DNA from: Massilia sp. Se16.2.3
GTDB taxonomy: Bacteria > Pseudomonadota > Gammaproteobacteria > Burkholderiales > Burkholderiaceae_D
Reading direction: 5' to 3'
Length of the DNA stretch: 64,000 nt
NCBI RefSeq assembly: GCF_014171595.1
Contig: NZ_CP050451.1
Coordinates: 4,836,001-4,900,000 of the forward strand
Part shown: positions 50,342 to 58,306 of the stretch, in pieces
How the letters are laid out: each line of letters begins with the position of its first letter
Numbering within the stretch: the stretch's first letter is position 1
The notes under the pieces: model-generated
Told to the model about the DNA's origin: nothing
Database searches by the model: none
Seen by the model: only the letters and a program-made list of their open reading frames with translations
Made by a program: the position numbers and the translations under genes

Positions 50342-50440
50342 ATGAGAGCGCAAGGAGTCCGGCCAAGCATGGCCGAACTGTTCCGCAGGCGCGTCGCGAT
50401 GCAACGCGAAACCCCTGCTCCACCGCTCCCGGAAGATTAA
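50342..50440 (+). CDS. 32-residue mini-ORF of tandem repeat, unit 2
   Basis: ATG to TAA, 33 codons, beginning MRAQGVRPSMAELFRRR and ending with PED as zwf does. GGAAGATTAATA from the preceding unit gives a GGAAG just before the ATG, so translational coupling from zwf is possible. The arginine-rich centre is unusual for the neighbourhood. Conservation of hairpins despite residue changes (Ile/Val, Cys/Arg) argues that nucleic-acid structure, not the peptide, may be what is kept. Confidence 0.3.
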   Translation: MRAQGVRPSMAELFRRRVAMQRETPAPPLPED

Positions 50441-50442
50441 TA

Positions 50443-50541
50443 ATGAGAGCGCAAGGAGTCCGGCCAAGCATGGCCGAACTGTTCCGCAGGCGCGTCGCGA
50501 TGCAACGCGAAACCCCTGCTCCACCGCTCCTGGAAGATTAA
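50443..50541 (+). CDS. 32-residue mini-ORF of tandem repeat, unit 3
   Basis: Nearly identical to the unit 2 mini-ORF; the end reads PLLED where unit 2 has PLPED. It has the same 33-codon length, the same 2-nt gap before it and the same GGAAG upstream. Translation is unproven. Confidence 0.3.
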   Translation: MRAQGVRPSMAELFRRRVAMQRETPAPPLLED

Positions 50542-50543
50542 TA

Positions 50544-50642
50544 ATGAGAGCGCAAGGAGTCTGGCCAAGCATGGCCAGACCGTTCCGCAGGCGCATTGCG
50601 ATGCAATGCGAAACCCCTGCTTCACCGTTCCCCGAAGATTAA
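50544..50642 (+). CDS. 32-residue mini-ORF of tandem repeat, unit 4
   Basis: 33 codons, with changes against units 2-3: Trp for Arg after QGV, RPF for ELF, Ile for Val, Cys for Arg, SPF for PPL. It ends two bases before the hexR ATG, so hexR translation could be coupled to it. Translation is unproven. Confidence 0.3.
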   Translation: MRAQGVWPSMARPFRRRIAMQCETPASPFPED

Positions 50643-50644
50643 GC

Positions 50645-51499
50645 ATGCTGCTCGACTCGATCCGCACCCAGCTCGACTCGCTCTCCAAATCGGAGCGCAA
50701 GGTGGCGCTGGCCGTGCTGGAGTCCCCCAACACCACGGTCAGCCAGAACATCACGGCGCTCGCGAAAAGCGCGCAGGTATCCGAACCGACCGTGGTGCGT
50801 TTCTGCCGCACGCTCGGCTACGACGGCTGGCACGAATTCAAGCTGAAACTGGCGCAAGGCCTGGCGCTGGCCCTGCCGGCCGCCAACGAGCAGCCGGCCC
50901 AGGACGACCTGGCGGCGGACCTCGTCAATAAAATCTGCAGCCGCTCGATCAACACCCTGCTCGACCTGCGAAACAACCTGAAACCTGAACTGATCCAGAG
51001 TGCGCTCGACATCCTGAAACGCGCCAACAAGATCGAGTTCTACGGCCAGGGCACGTCTGGTTTCGTGGCCGCCGACGCCCAGCACAAGTTCTTCCGCTCG
51101 GGCGTGCCCACCGTGTCCTATACCGACCCGGCCATCCACTCGATCGCCGCCGCCCTGCTGCGCGAAGGCGACTGCGTGGTGGCGATCTCGCAGCGCGGCA
51201 ACAACCCGGCGCTGGTGCGCTCGGCCAAGCTGGCGCGCCGGGGCGGTGCCGACGTGATCGTGCTGGCGCCCTCTGGCACGCCGCTGGCCGACATGGCCAG
51301 CGTCCTGATTCCGATCGACCTGGTCTTCAACATCGACCCCTACACGCCGATTTCCGCGCGCCTGGCTTACCTGGTCGTGATCGACGTGCTGGCCGTGGGC
51401 CTGGCCTTGCAGCGCGGGCCGGAGTTCAGGAAGAAAATGCAGAACGCGCAGAAGGCGCTCGAAGAGTTCGACATGCAGTTCGATTCGTTTATTGGGTAA
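50645..51499 (+). CDS. hexR: HexR, RpiR-family transcriptional regulator
   Basis: 284 residues. The N-terminal HTH_6 domain (SLSKSERKVALAVLESPNTT and AKSAQVSEPTVVRFCRTLGY) binds DNA. The C-terminal SIS sugar-phosphate domain (KIEFYGQGTSGFVAADAQHK, GDCVVAISQRGNNPALVRSA) senses an effector, in HexR usually KDPG. The product matches HexR in length and placement beside zwf. It should repress edd-eda, zwf and pgi through the TGTAGTAAATTTACA-type sites seen before these genes and let go when KDPG rises. Its ATG lies 2 nt after the last repeat unit. Confidence 0.92.
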   Translation: MLLDSIRTQLDSLSKSERKVALAVLESPNTTVSQNITALAKSAQVSEPTVVRFCRTLGYDGWHEFKLKLAQGLALALPAANEQPAQDDLAADLVNKICSRSINTLLDLRNNLKPELIQSALDILKRANKIEFYGQGTSGFVAADAQHKFFRSGVPTVSYTDPAIHSIAAALLREGDCVVAISQRGNNPALVRSAKLARRGGADVIVLAPSGTPLADMASVLIPIDLVFNIDPYTPISARLAYLVVIDVLAVGLALQRGPEFRKKMQNAQKALEEFDMQFDSFIG

Positions 51500-51653
51500 C
51501 ATGCGCGGCTGACACGCGCGGCGGACAGGCACGAAGCCCGGCCCGCGGGTATTCGCTGGAACGGCCGACGCAGCACCCGCCAGGACGTATTGACGCGCGC
51601 AGCCGGGCGCGCCAGCCTGCGCCGATCGGCTACGCTGGCAGGAACACGCGACC

Positions 51654-52892
51654 ATGCTCCGTGTATCAGGCCACCCAACTGCTGACCAGGACCTCCGCTT
51701 GCATTCCCGTACCCTCACCGTCATCCTCGCAGGCCTGTCGATGGTCGGCGCCTTCGCCATCGACACTTTTCTGCCCTCGTTTCCCGCCATCGCGGCGGAC
51801 TTCGCGGTCGACGCGGCACTCGTGCAGCAGACCCTGAGCGCCTACCTGCTGGCGTTTTCCGTCATGAGCCTGTTCTATGGCACCTTGTCCGATGCTTTCG
51901 GGCGGCGTCCGGTCATTCTTGTGTCGCTGCTCATCTTCATCGTCGCCTCCATCGGCGCCGCCTTTGCCACCAGCTTTGGCGCCCTGCTGCTGTGCCGGGT
52001 GCTGCAGGGACTGTCGGCCGGCGGCGGCCGGGTGATTGGCCAGGCGGTGGTGCGCGACCGCTTTTCCGGCGCTGAGGCCCAGCGCTTGATGGCCAGCATC
52101 ACGATGGTGTTTGGCCTCGCACCCGCGATTGCGCCGGTGATCGGCGGCTACCTGCACACCACCTTCGGCTGGCGCTCGGTTTTTGTGTTCCTCACCGCCG
52201 TCGGCCTGGTGCTACTGGCCGCGACCTGGCGCTATGTTCCCGAAACGCTGCCGCCCGAGAAGCGCGCGCCTTTCCACATCCGCAGCCTGGCCGCGCACTA
52301 TGTGAACGCACTGCGCAATCCCCGTTTCGTGGCCGGCGCCTTGGCGATCGCCTTTGCCTTCGGGGGCCAGGCCATCTACATTTCCGCCGCGCCGCACTTC
52401 GTGATGGAGATCCTGAAGCTGCCTGAAACGGCGTTCGGCTGGCTGTTCATTCCCATGATCGGCGGCCTGGTGGTCGGCGCCGCGGTCAGCGGCCGCCAGG
52501 CCACCCACTCGGCGCCCGCCGCCCTGCTGCGTATCGCATTCGCCTGCATGGGCGTGGCGGCCATCGCCAACCTGACCGGCAATCTGCTCTTCCACGCCCA
52601 CTTGCCCTGGGCTGTCCTGCCGATCATGGGCTATGCGTTCGGCGTCGGCCTGGCGATGCCGATGATGAGCATCGCAACGCTCGACCTGTATCCGCAGATG
52701 CGCGGCCTGGCGGCATCTCTCATCAGCTTCGTGCAGATGCTGGTGTTTTCGCTGATGTCGGGCGTGGTCGCGCCCCTGGTCTTCGAGAGCGCAGCCCGGC
52801 TGGCCGGGGTGGTCGTGGCCTGCTTCCTGCTCGCCTTCGGGTGCTGGCGCTTTGCCAGCCGTTCCATGCCCGGGCTAGCACAGGGAGCGTAA
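51654..52892 (+). CDS. Bcr/CflA-type MFS drug exporter
   Basis: 412 residues with twelve transmembrane helices. The opening FAIDTFLPSFPAIAADF, the loop-2 MFS motif GTLSDAFGRRPVILVSLLIF and motif C-like FGLAPAIAPVIGGYLHTTFG are typical of the Bcr/CflA family of proton-driven exporters (bicyclomycin, chloramphenicol). ATG 51654 is used; a TTG giving LHSRTL further in could be the true start. It is transcribed alone, 154 bp after hexR, with no regulator beside it. Confidence 0.82.
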   Translation: MLRVSGHPTADQDLRLHSRTLTVILAGLSMVGAFAIDTFLPSFPAIAADFAVDAALVQQTLSAYLLAFSVMSLFYGTLSDAFGRRPVILVSLLIFIVASIGAAFATSFGALLLCRVLQGLSAGGGRVIGQAVVRDRFSGAEAQRLMASITMVFGLAPAIAPVIGGYLHTTFGWRSVFVFLTAVGLVLLAATWRYVPETLPPEKRAPFHIRSLAAHYVNALRNPRFVAGALAIAFAFGGQAIYISAAPHFVMEILKLPETAFGWLFIPMIGGLVVGAAVSGRQATHSAPAALLRIAFACMGVAAIANLTGNLLFHAHLPWAVLPIMGYAFGVGLAMPMMSIATLDLYPQMRGLAASLISFVQMLVFSLMSGVVAPLVFESAARLAGVVVACFLLAFGCWRFASRSMPGLAQGA

Positions 52893-52981
52893 GCAGGAGC
52901 CATGCCTGCGGCCTTCCCGGGCAGCCGCCCCGGACGGCGCGACAATTCGCCGTATAATGATTTTTTGCCCTGAGGCTAGTG

Positions 52982-55189
52982 ATGCGGCCACCCGGTTTTA
53001 CTCTCTCCCTGCGCCGCCTGCTCATCCTCCTCAGCGCGATCGGCCTGCTGCCGCTTGCCTTGCTGGGCTTCTGGTCGGTGCATACCACGAGCCAGTACCA
53101 GCAGCGCGAGCAGGACCGCGCACTGCTCGACCTGGCGCGTGCGCTGTCGAGCGCCGTCGACGCGGAACTCGACGGTTCGATCGCCACGCTCGCCAGCCTG
53201 GCACGGGCACCGGCCATCGGCGCCGGCGACATCCAATCTTTCTACGACATCGCGCGCGACCAGGTCAAGGCGCAGCCGGAATGGCTGGCGATCATCCTGA
53301 CCGATGCCGCCGGCAAGATCCTGTTTCGCACCACCGACCCGTTCGGCACACCTGCCGGCCATATCACCGATCCGGACAGCCTGCGCCAGCTGCTGGAGGT
53401 GCAAAGGCCGCTGGTGGGCCATGTGGCCCGTGGCGGGCGCGGAAAAGTCGCATTTCCGGTACGCGTGCCGCTGCGCGACGAGGCCGGGCACCTGTATGCG
53501 CTCACCGCCGTCATCAAGCCCGACCGCATCCTCGGCGTCGTCAGGCGCCAGGCGGCGCCCTCCGGGTCGGTCATTGCCGTCATCGACGCCGACGGTTCGA
53601 TCGTGGCGCGTTCGAAAGACCACGACAAGCGCGTCGCCGGTCCGGCCGGCCCGGTGCTGACGCAACTGATGGCCGGCGGCCTGCCGGAGGGTGTCGGCCG
53701 CAATGTCAACTATGAGGGCGATACGCTCACGAGCGCCTTTACGCGCCTGTCGCGCCATGGCTGGACGGTGGCGGTCGGCGTACCTCGGCCCAGCATCGGC
53801 CCCGCATCGCTTGCCGGCATCACCATGTATGGCTGGGGCCTGGCCGCCTCGCTGCTGGCCTGCGTGGGCCTGGCCTGGCTGCTATCGATCCGCATCACCC
53901 GCAGTTTCGCCAATTTGCAGCGCGGCGCCGCGGCGCTTGGTGCCGGCGAACAGGTCGAGGTCGCGCCCACCCGTATCCGCGAACTCGATTCGATGGGCCA
54001 GGCGCTGGAAAAGGCGGCAAGCCAGCACGCGGCCCATGAACAGGAACGTTCGCGCCTGCTCGCCTCGCTGGAAGAAGCGCTGGCCGCCAGCCGCGACGCC
54101 AGCCGCGTCAAGGACGAATTCCTGGCCGTCCTCGGCCACGAGCTGCGCAACCCGCTCAGCCCCATCGTCGCCTCGCTCGACCTGCTGGACCTGCGTGCCG
54201 ATGCCGGCAACGCGCGCGAACGCACGATCATGCGGCGCCCGGTGAACCACCTCAAGCGCCTGGTCGACGACCTGCTCGACGTCTCGCGCATCACCTCCGG
54301 CAAGATGCAGCTGGACCTGCGTCCGCTGAACCTGGCCGAGCTGGTGCGGCATACGACGGGCGAGCGCCCCGGCGTGCCGGTGGCGCTGTCGGCCCCTGCC
54401 GAAGTCTGGGTGAATGGCGACGAGAGCCGGCTGGTGCAGGTATTGAACAACCTGCTGTCGAACGCCGAGCGCTTCGGCGCCGGCAAGCCGATACGGGTGC
54501 TGCTGGAGGTCGACGGCGACCAGGCGCGCCCGGAAGTGAGCGACGGCGGCATCGGCATGCCGCACGAACTGCTCGCCAGCGTCTTCGAGCCCTTCTACCA
54601 GGCGCCGCAACAGGTGGCGCGCAGCACCGGCGGCCTGGGTCTCGGCCTGGCCATCGTGCGCCGCATCGCCCTGCTGCATGGCGGGCAGGTAAGCGCCCAC
54701 AGCGAGGGGCCCGGCAAGGGCAGCCGCTTCGTGGTCTGCCTGCCGCTGGCGCCTGCCCAGCTACCTGCTCCGGCGGCACCGGCAGGTCAGCCTGGTGTCC
54801 GCACCTCCGTACTGGTGGTGGACGACAATATCGACGCCGCCGCGACGACCGCGCTGATCCTGCAAGGGCTCGGCCACGAGGTCCACGTGGCGCATTCGGG
54901 CGCCGAGGCGCTCGCCGTCTTCGAACGCAGCAGGCCGGCAGTGGCAATCCTCGACATCGGCCTGCCCGACATGGACGGCCATGCCCTCGCGGCCGCGATG
55001 CGCGCCCACGCCGACGTGCCGGCACCGCGCCTGGTCGCCCTCACCGGCTATGGCCAGCAGGCCGACATCGACCGCGCGCGGCAAGCCGGTTTCGACCTGC
55101 ACCTGACCAAGCCGACCACGCTGGACGACCTGGCGGGGGCGGTGTCGGATGCGGGTGTCGAGACCGGGCAATCGGACTACACGCGATGA
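52982..55189 (+). CDS. Membrane cache-domain hybrid histidine kinase
   Basis: 735 residues. The N-terminal transmembrane helix (~12-33) is followed by a periplasmic dCache sensor (residues ~35-275: EQDRALLDLARALSSAVDAE and LAIILTDAAGKILFRTTDPF), a second helix near 280-300 and a HAMP-like linker. HisKA has the acceptor in LAVLGHELRNPLSPIVASLD near 384. The ATPase carries NLLSNAERFG, DGGIGMPHELLASVFEPFYQ and GGLGLGLAIVRRIALLHGG. The C-terminal receiver has VLVVDDNIDAAAT and phospho-acceptor in VAILDIGLPDMDG near 650. ATG 52982 or GTG 52979 can start it. Its stop overlaps the next gene (ATGA), a phosphatase-like protein, as a probable partner. Confidence 0.85.
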   Translation: MRPPGFTLSLRRLLILLSAIGLLPLALLGFWSVHTTSQYQQREQDRALLDLARALSSAVDAELDGSIATLASLARAPAIGAGDIQSFYDIARDQVKAQPEWLAIILTDAAGKILFRTTDPFGTPAGHITDPDSLRQLLEVQRPLVGHVARGGRGKVAFPVRVPLRDEAGHLYALTAVIKPDRILGVVRRQAAPSGSVIAVIDADGSIVARSKDHDKRVAGPAGPVLTQLMAGGLPEGVGRNVNYEGDTLTSAFTRLSRHGWTVAVGVPRPSIGPASLAGITMYGWGLAASLLACVGLAWLLSIRITRSFANLQRGAAALGAGEQVEVAPTRIRELDSMGQALEKAASQHAAHEQERSRLLASLEEALAASRDASRVKDEFLAVLGHELRNPLSPIVASLDLLDLRADAGNARERTIMRRPVNHLKRLVDDLLDVSRITSGKMQLDLRPLNLAELVRHTTGERPGVPVALSAPAEVWVNGDESRLVQVLNNLLSNAERFGAGKPIRVLLEVDGDQARPEVSDGGIGMPHELLASVFEPFYQAPQQVARSTGGLGLGLAIVRRIALLHGGQVSAHSEGPGKGSRFVVCLPLAPAQLPAPAAPAGQPGVRTSVLVVDDNIDAAATTALILQGLGHEVHVAHSGAEALAVFERSRPAVAILDIGLPDMDGHALAAAMRAHADVPAPRLVALTGYGQQADIDRARQAGFDLHLTKPTTLDDLAGAVSDAGVETGQSDYTR

Positions 55190-55515
55190 CCAACGCACTG
55201 TTTATCTGTACGCAGAACCGCCTGCGCAGCCCGACCGCCGAGCATGTATTCGCCTCCTGGCGCGGCGTGGAGACCGACTCGGCGGGACTCGGTGCCGACG
55301 CCGACATTGCGCTCTCGCCCGAGCAGCTGGCCTGGGCCGACATCGTCTTCGTGATGGAAAAGACGCACAAGGCGCGGCTCTCCACCAGATTCAGGCAGCA
55401 CCTGAACGGCAAACGCGTCATCTGCCTGGACATCCCCGACGAGTACGAGTACATGCAGCCGGAGCTGGTACGGCTGCTCGAATCGAAGGCCGGGCGCTTC
55501 CTGCGCCGGGGCTGA
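55186..55515 (+). CDS. Low-molecular-weight tyrosine-phosphatase-like protein
   Basis: 109 residues. The P-loop C-x5-R appears as ALFICTQNRLRSPTAEHVFA with Cys at residue 8 and Arg at 14. VFVMEKTHKARL, VICLDIPDEYEYMQPELV and LLESKAGRFLRR follow. The family's usual acidic DP loop is replaced by DIPDEY, as in short LMW-PTPase-like proteins. It may remove phosphate from protein tyrosine or arginine. It overlaps the preceding hybrid kinase by 4 bp. Confidence 0.75.
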   Translation: MTNALFICTQNRLRSPTAEHVFASWRGVETDSAGLGADADIALSPEQLAWADIVFVMEKTHKARLSTRFRQHLNGKRVICLDIPDEYEYMQPELVRLLESKAGRFLRRG

Positions 55516-55540
55516 CCGCCCGCCGCGCCCGCGGCATTAC

Positions 55541-56373
55541 TCACGCGCTGGCACGCACCCGCCAGCAGGCGGCATCGAAGCGCACCTCGTCGCCGCGCAG
55601 GTAAGGGTCGAAAGCCCGCTCCAGTTGGGGCAGGATCCTCTTGCGTGCCTCTTCGTCCATCCCTTCCAGCAGGCGCCCCACCGGCCCCATGCGGCTCAGG
55701 TAGCGCGCCAGTTCGTGGGCGGGAAAACCGCAGGCGACGTCGAGCGCGTCGATGGCGATTCCCTGCCAGCCGCTGTGTTCAGGATGCGGGCGACGCGTTC
55801 GCGCCGGGCAAAGGCGAACTGTCCCGGCCCGCTTGGATCGCGCGCGGGCAGCGACAGCAGATCCTGCGCGGCGCGTTCGGCCGCCGTCATGAAGGGATTC
55901 TCGTCGGGACTGCGCCAGACGATGGCATCGAGGCGTCCGCCCGGCCGCGCGGCGCGGCGCAGGTTCGTGAAGGCCGCGACCGGGTCGTCGAAGAACATGA
56001 GGCCGAAGCGCGATACGATCAGGTCCATGCTGCCCGGCTCGAAGGGATAGCTGCCGGCGTCGGCACAGGCGAAATCGACCCGTAGTTCTTCGTTTGCGGC
56101 CCGCGCCCACGCCAGGTCGATGAGCGGCTGCGCGATGTCGACACCCATGCACGACGCGCCCGCACCGGCGCGCCGTGCCAGCGCCAGCGTCGTCGCCCCG
56201 GCACCGCAGCCAACGTCGAGTATCCGGCGGTCGCTGCCCTGCACGGCCGCGGCCAGGAGCGGCTCGAACGGCCTGTACATCCCGTCGAGCAGCACCTGCA
56301 AATCCGCCCAGGCCTGCCCCGCGCTGCCGTTCCACAGCTGCGCCTGTCCACCGTTGGATTCGTGTGCTTCCAT
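55541..56373 (-). CDS. SAM-dependent methyltransferase (frameshifted)
   Basis: About 277 residues, starting MEAHESNGGQAQLWNGSAGQ after GGGAGAACGGC. SAM-binding motif I is RILDVGCGAGATTLALARRA; motif II/III CADAGSYPFEPGSMDLIVSR and FGLMFFDDPVAAFTNLRRAA follow, then RPGGRLDAIVWRSPDENPFM. A frame break near 55780 joins RVARILN to EHSGWQGIAIDALDVACGFP, and the rest reads on to ACWRVRASA. The substrate is unknown; the fold is that of UbiE/COQ5-like methyltransferases. It is divergent from a MerR-type gene with a palindromic operator between them, so it is probably that regulator's target. Confidence 0.75.
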
Positions 56374-56421
56374 GCCGTTCTCCCGTTGTTTGCCGTCGCT
56401 GGCCGATGCTGCTATCGTGCC

Positions 56422-56444
56422 ACTTCGAGTCGACTTGAGGTCAA
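56422..56444. promoter_or_regulatory. MerR-type operator/promoter between methyltransferase and MerR gene
   Basis: ACTTCGAGT-CG-ACTTGAGGT is a dyad with seven of nine arm positions matching. On the minus strand TTGACC (-35) and CACGAT (-10) are 19 bp apart with the dyad in the spacer. This over-long spacing is the mark of promoters twisted open by MerR regulators, and it would fire the methyltransferase. Confidence 0.55.
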
Positions 56445-56447
56445 GGG

Positions 56448-56887
56448 ATGAAACTCGATATTGGCGAGGTGGCGCGCCGGGCGGGCCTGCCCGCTTCGAC
56501 CTTGCGCTTTTATGAGGAACGGGGACTGATCGCCTCGAGCGGCAGGCAGGGCTTGCGGCGCCTGTTCGACGCCGGCGTACTGGAACGCCTGGCGCTGATC
56601 GCCCGGGCCGCGCCGCCGGCTTTTCGCTGGGCGAGATTGGCGCCATGTTCGACGCCAATGGCCGGCTGGCGGTCGACCGCGCCCTGCTGCTGTCAAAAGC
56701 CGATGAACTCGACAGGACCATCGCCCGCCTGTGTGCGATGCGCGACGGCCTGCGCCATGCGGCGCGCTGCACGGCGCCCAGCCACCTGGAGTGTCCGCGC
56801 TTCCTGCGCATCCCGGAAGCTGCCGGGGTCGGGGCGCTCGGCCGCGACCGTCACCGCAGCCGCCAGGCGAAAGCCCCGCTTCGCTAG
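56448..56887 (+). CDS. MerR-family regulator (frameshifted)
   Basis: About 146 residues. The winged-helix start MKLDIGEVARRAGLPASTLR with FYEERGLI is a textbook MerR DNA-binding motif. A frame break near 56610 joins LERLALIARA to AGFSLGEIGAMFDANGRLAV, followed by the dimerisation helix KADELDRTIARLCAMRDGLR and a cysteine pair (ARCTAPSHLECPRF) that could sense metal or thiols. The gene's TAG overlaps the stop of the convergent DUF4126 gene (CTAG), so both stops share bases. It probably activates the divergent methyltransferase promoter. Confidence 0.75.
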
Positions 56888-57352
56888 CGTGCTCGGGTCG
56901 CCAGTGCCACGATGGTGGCGCCCGCGGCCACGATCAGCGCGTCCTCGATCAGGCCACTGCGGGTCTGGCCGATGCGCGCCATGGCCTGCTTGCGGGCTGC
57001 GAGGGTCAGGTAGGCCAGCGGTACGGCGGCCGCCACCGCCAGGGCGGCGCCGCTGCGTTCGCGTCCCGCGGGCGCCAGCGCCGAGCCGGCGATCCCGGCG
57101 CTCATCACGCGCGCCAGCAGGCCCAGGAAGACGGTACGGTCGGGCGCGGTTTTCATCTTGTCGCCCGCCAGTTCGCCGACGCCCATCGCCAGCGCGCCGT
57201 AGGTGAACAGGGGCCGGTCGAGCAGGACGAGGTGCCCCGGCGTGCGGCGCCCCTGCCAGGCGTGCCGCCGCGATGGTGGCCATCGGTGTCATCGAGCGCG
57301 CGCTGGCGACGGCGCCGATCAGGATGGAAGAAAGCAGGCTGCGAATCGTCAT
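56884..57352 (-). CDS. DUF4126-like membrane protein (frameshifted)
   Basis: About 156 residues. The N-terminus MTIRSLLSSILIGAVASARS MTPMATIAA-type helix is followed, after a frame break near 57250, by ALAMGVGELAGDKMKTAPDR and LGLLARVMSAGIAGSALAPA, then AALAVAAAVPLAYLTLAARK and GLIEDALIVAAGATIVALAT. Four hydrophobic helices are expected. GELAGDKMxxxPDR is a motif I associate with DUF4126/DUF4260-like proteins. Function is unknown. It is convergent with the MerR gene and shares its stop bases. Confidence 0.6.
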
Positions 57353-57592
57353 CGGGAATTCACCATGAAAAGAAGTGTTCGGAAGCGGGACAGCAGGCCA
57401 CGAACCGGCAGGTTCCGGTTGGGGCGCCAGCGGGCCATGGTCTGTCTTGTCAGAATGCCATTCGATTGTAGAGAAGCGGGCTGAACATGGCGCCACGCAG
57501 GCGAGCGCCCGGGCGCGCGTCCCGCCACAGCCACACGGCGGGCGTGCTGGCTGTAGAATAGGCTCTTTCGCCATACACCTTTCCCGCTTCTC

Positions 57593-58090
57593 ATGCACAT
57601 CAACCCAGAACGCAGCACCCGTCCCGACTATGACCTGCTGGTGCGCCAGGTCGCCAGTGTCCTGGAGGGCGAACGCGACCTGACCGCGAATGCGGCGCAG
57701 TTTTCCGCGCTCGTCTACGACACCCTCGCCGACCTCAACTGGGCCGGCTTCTACCTGACCGTGCCATCCAAAAAAGGCGAAGGCCAGGATCTGCTGGTCG
57801 GCCCTTTCCAGGGCAAACCTGCCTGTGCGCGCATCCCGTTTGGACGCGGCGTCTGCGGCACCACCGCGGTCGAGCGCAAGACGATCGTGGTGCCGGACGT
57901 GCATGCCTTCCCGGGCCATATCGCCTGCGATTCGGCCTCGAATTCGGAGATCGTGCTGCCGGTCATTAAGGACGGCAAACTGGTGGGCGTGTTCGATATC
58001 GATAGCCCGAGGCTGGAGCGGTTTTCGGACGAGGACCGCATCGGGCTGGAGGCGATGGTGGCGGCGTTTATTGCGGCGACGGATTGCTGA
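57593..58090 (+). CDS. msrC: Free methionine-(R)-sulfoxide reductase (GAF domain)
   Basis: 165 residues that form one GAF domain. ALVYDTLADLNWAGFYLTVP, FGRGVCGTTAVERKTIVVPD and PGHIACDSASNSEIVLPVIK carry cysteines (GVCGT and HIACDS) that match the catalytic and resolving cysteines of fRMsr. The end DEDRIGLEAMVAAFIAA is typical. It reduces free methionine-R-sulfoxide in the cytoplasm as oxidative-stress repair. It is transcribed alone. Confidence 0.88.
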   Translation: MHINPERSTRPDYDLLVRQVASVLEGERDLTANAAQFSALVYDTLADLNWAGFYLTVPSKKGEGQDLLVGPFQGKPACARIPFGRGVCGTTAVERKTIVVPDVHAFPGHIACDSASNSEIVLPVIKDGKLVGVFDIDSPRLERFSDEDRIGLEAMVAAFIAATDC

Positions 58091-58119
58091 TTGCCGCTCC
58101 GGGATGCGCTGGCAGGCAG

Positions 58120-58196
58120 ACGATATGCGTTTGCGACGTTAACGATATGCATCTACGGGGCTAACAATCTGCAGTTGAACCATTGACAATATGCAT
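58120..58196. repeat. Four direct repeats with exact 22-bp period upstream of tal
   Basis: ACGATATGC starts at 58120 and 58142, ACAATCTGC at 58164 and ACAATATGC at 58186, each exactly 22 bp (two DNA turns) after the last. The consensus is ACRATMTGCRT; the bases between are unrelated. The array ends ~110 bp before tal. Confidence 0.7.
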
Positions 58197-58306
58197 CGTT
58201 CCAGCGTGGGTCATGAAGGCCAGCGGCTCGATGACGGCTTGACTTCGCAACGCCCACCCTACGCAATGCAAATATTATTTGATCGTTTCACCATTCAGGC
58301 AAATAT

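Larger units (their letters stand above)
50242..50642 (+). repeat. Four tandem ~101-bp units with hairpins and mini-ORFs
   Basis: Units begin at ATG 50242, 50342, 50443 and 50544; periods are 100, 101 and 101. Each contains GGAGTC(C/T)GGCCAAGC, a first hairpin around GGCCA-AGC(A/T)-TGGCC, and a second hairpin CGC(A/G)T(T/C)GC-GAT-GCAA(T/C)GCG. In hairpin 2 an A-T pair in units 1 and 4 is a G-C pair in units 2 and 3. In hairpin 1 a C-G pair (units 2,3) is a T-A pair (unit 4). Each unit also encodes a 32-residue frame beginning MRAQGVRPSMAELFRRR and ending PED then stop (unit 1 lost one C and shifts frame). Gaps between zwf, each unit and hexR are all 2 nt. Confidence 0.85.

Noticed and set aside
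50242..50642. CRISPR array
   Set aside because: The repeated unit is ~101 bp and contiguous; there are no unique spacers between short repeats and no cas genes.
57353..57592. Small leftward gene upstream of msrC
   Set aside because: The frame is short, Arg-rich, without a ribosome binding site, and overlaps the start region of the DUF4126 gene; no protein-like pattern.
58120..58196. CRISPR or plasmid-origin iterons
   Set aside because: Repeat cores are only ~11 bp with 11-bp gaps and no cas or replication gene lies nearby; a regulatory array upstream of tal is a simpler reading.
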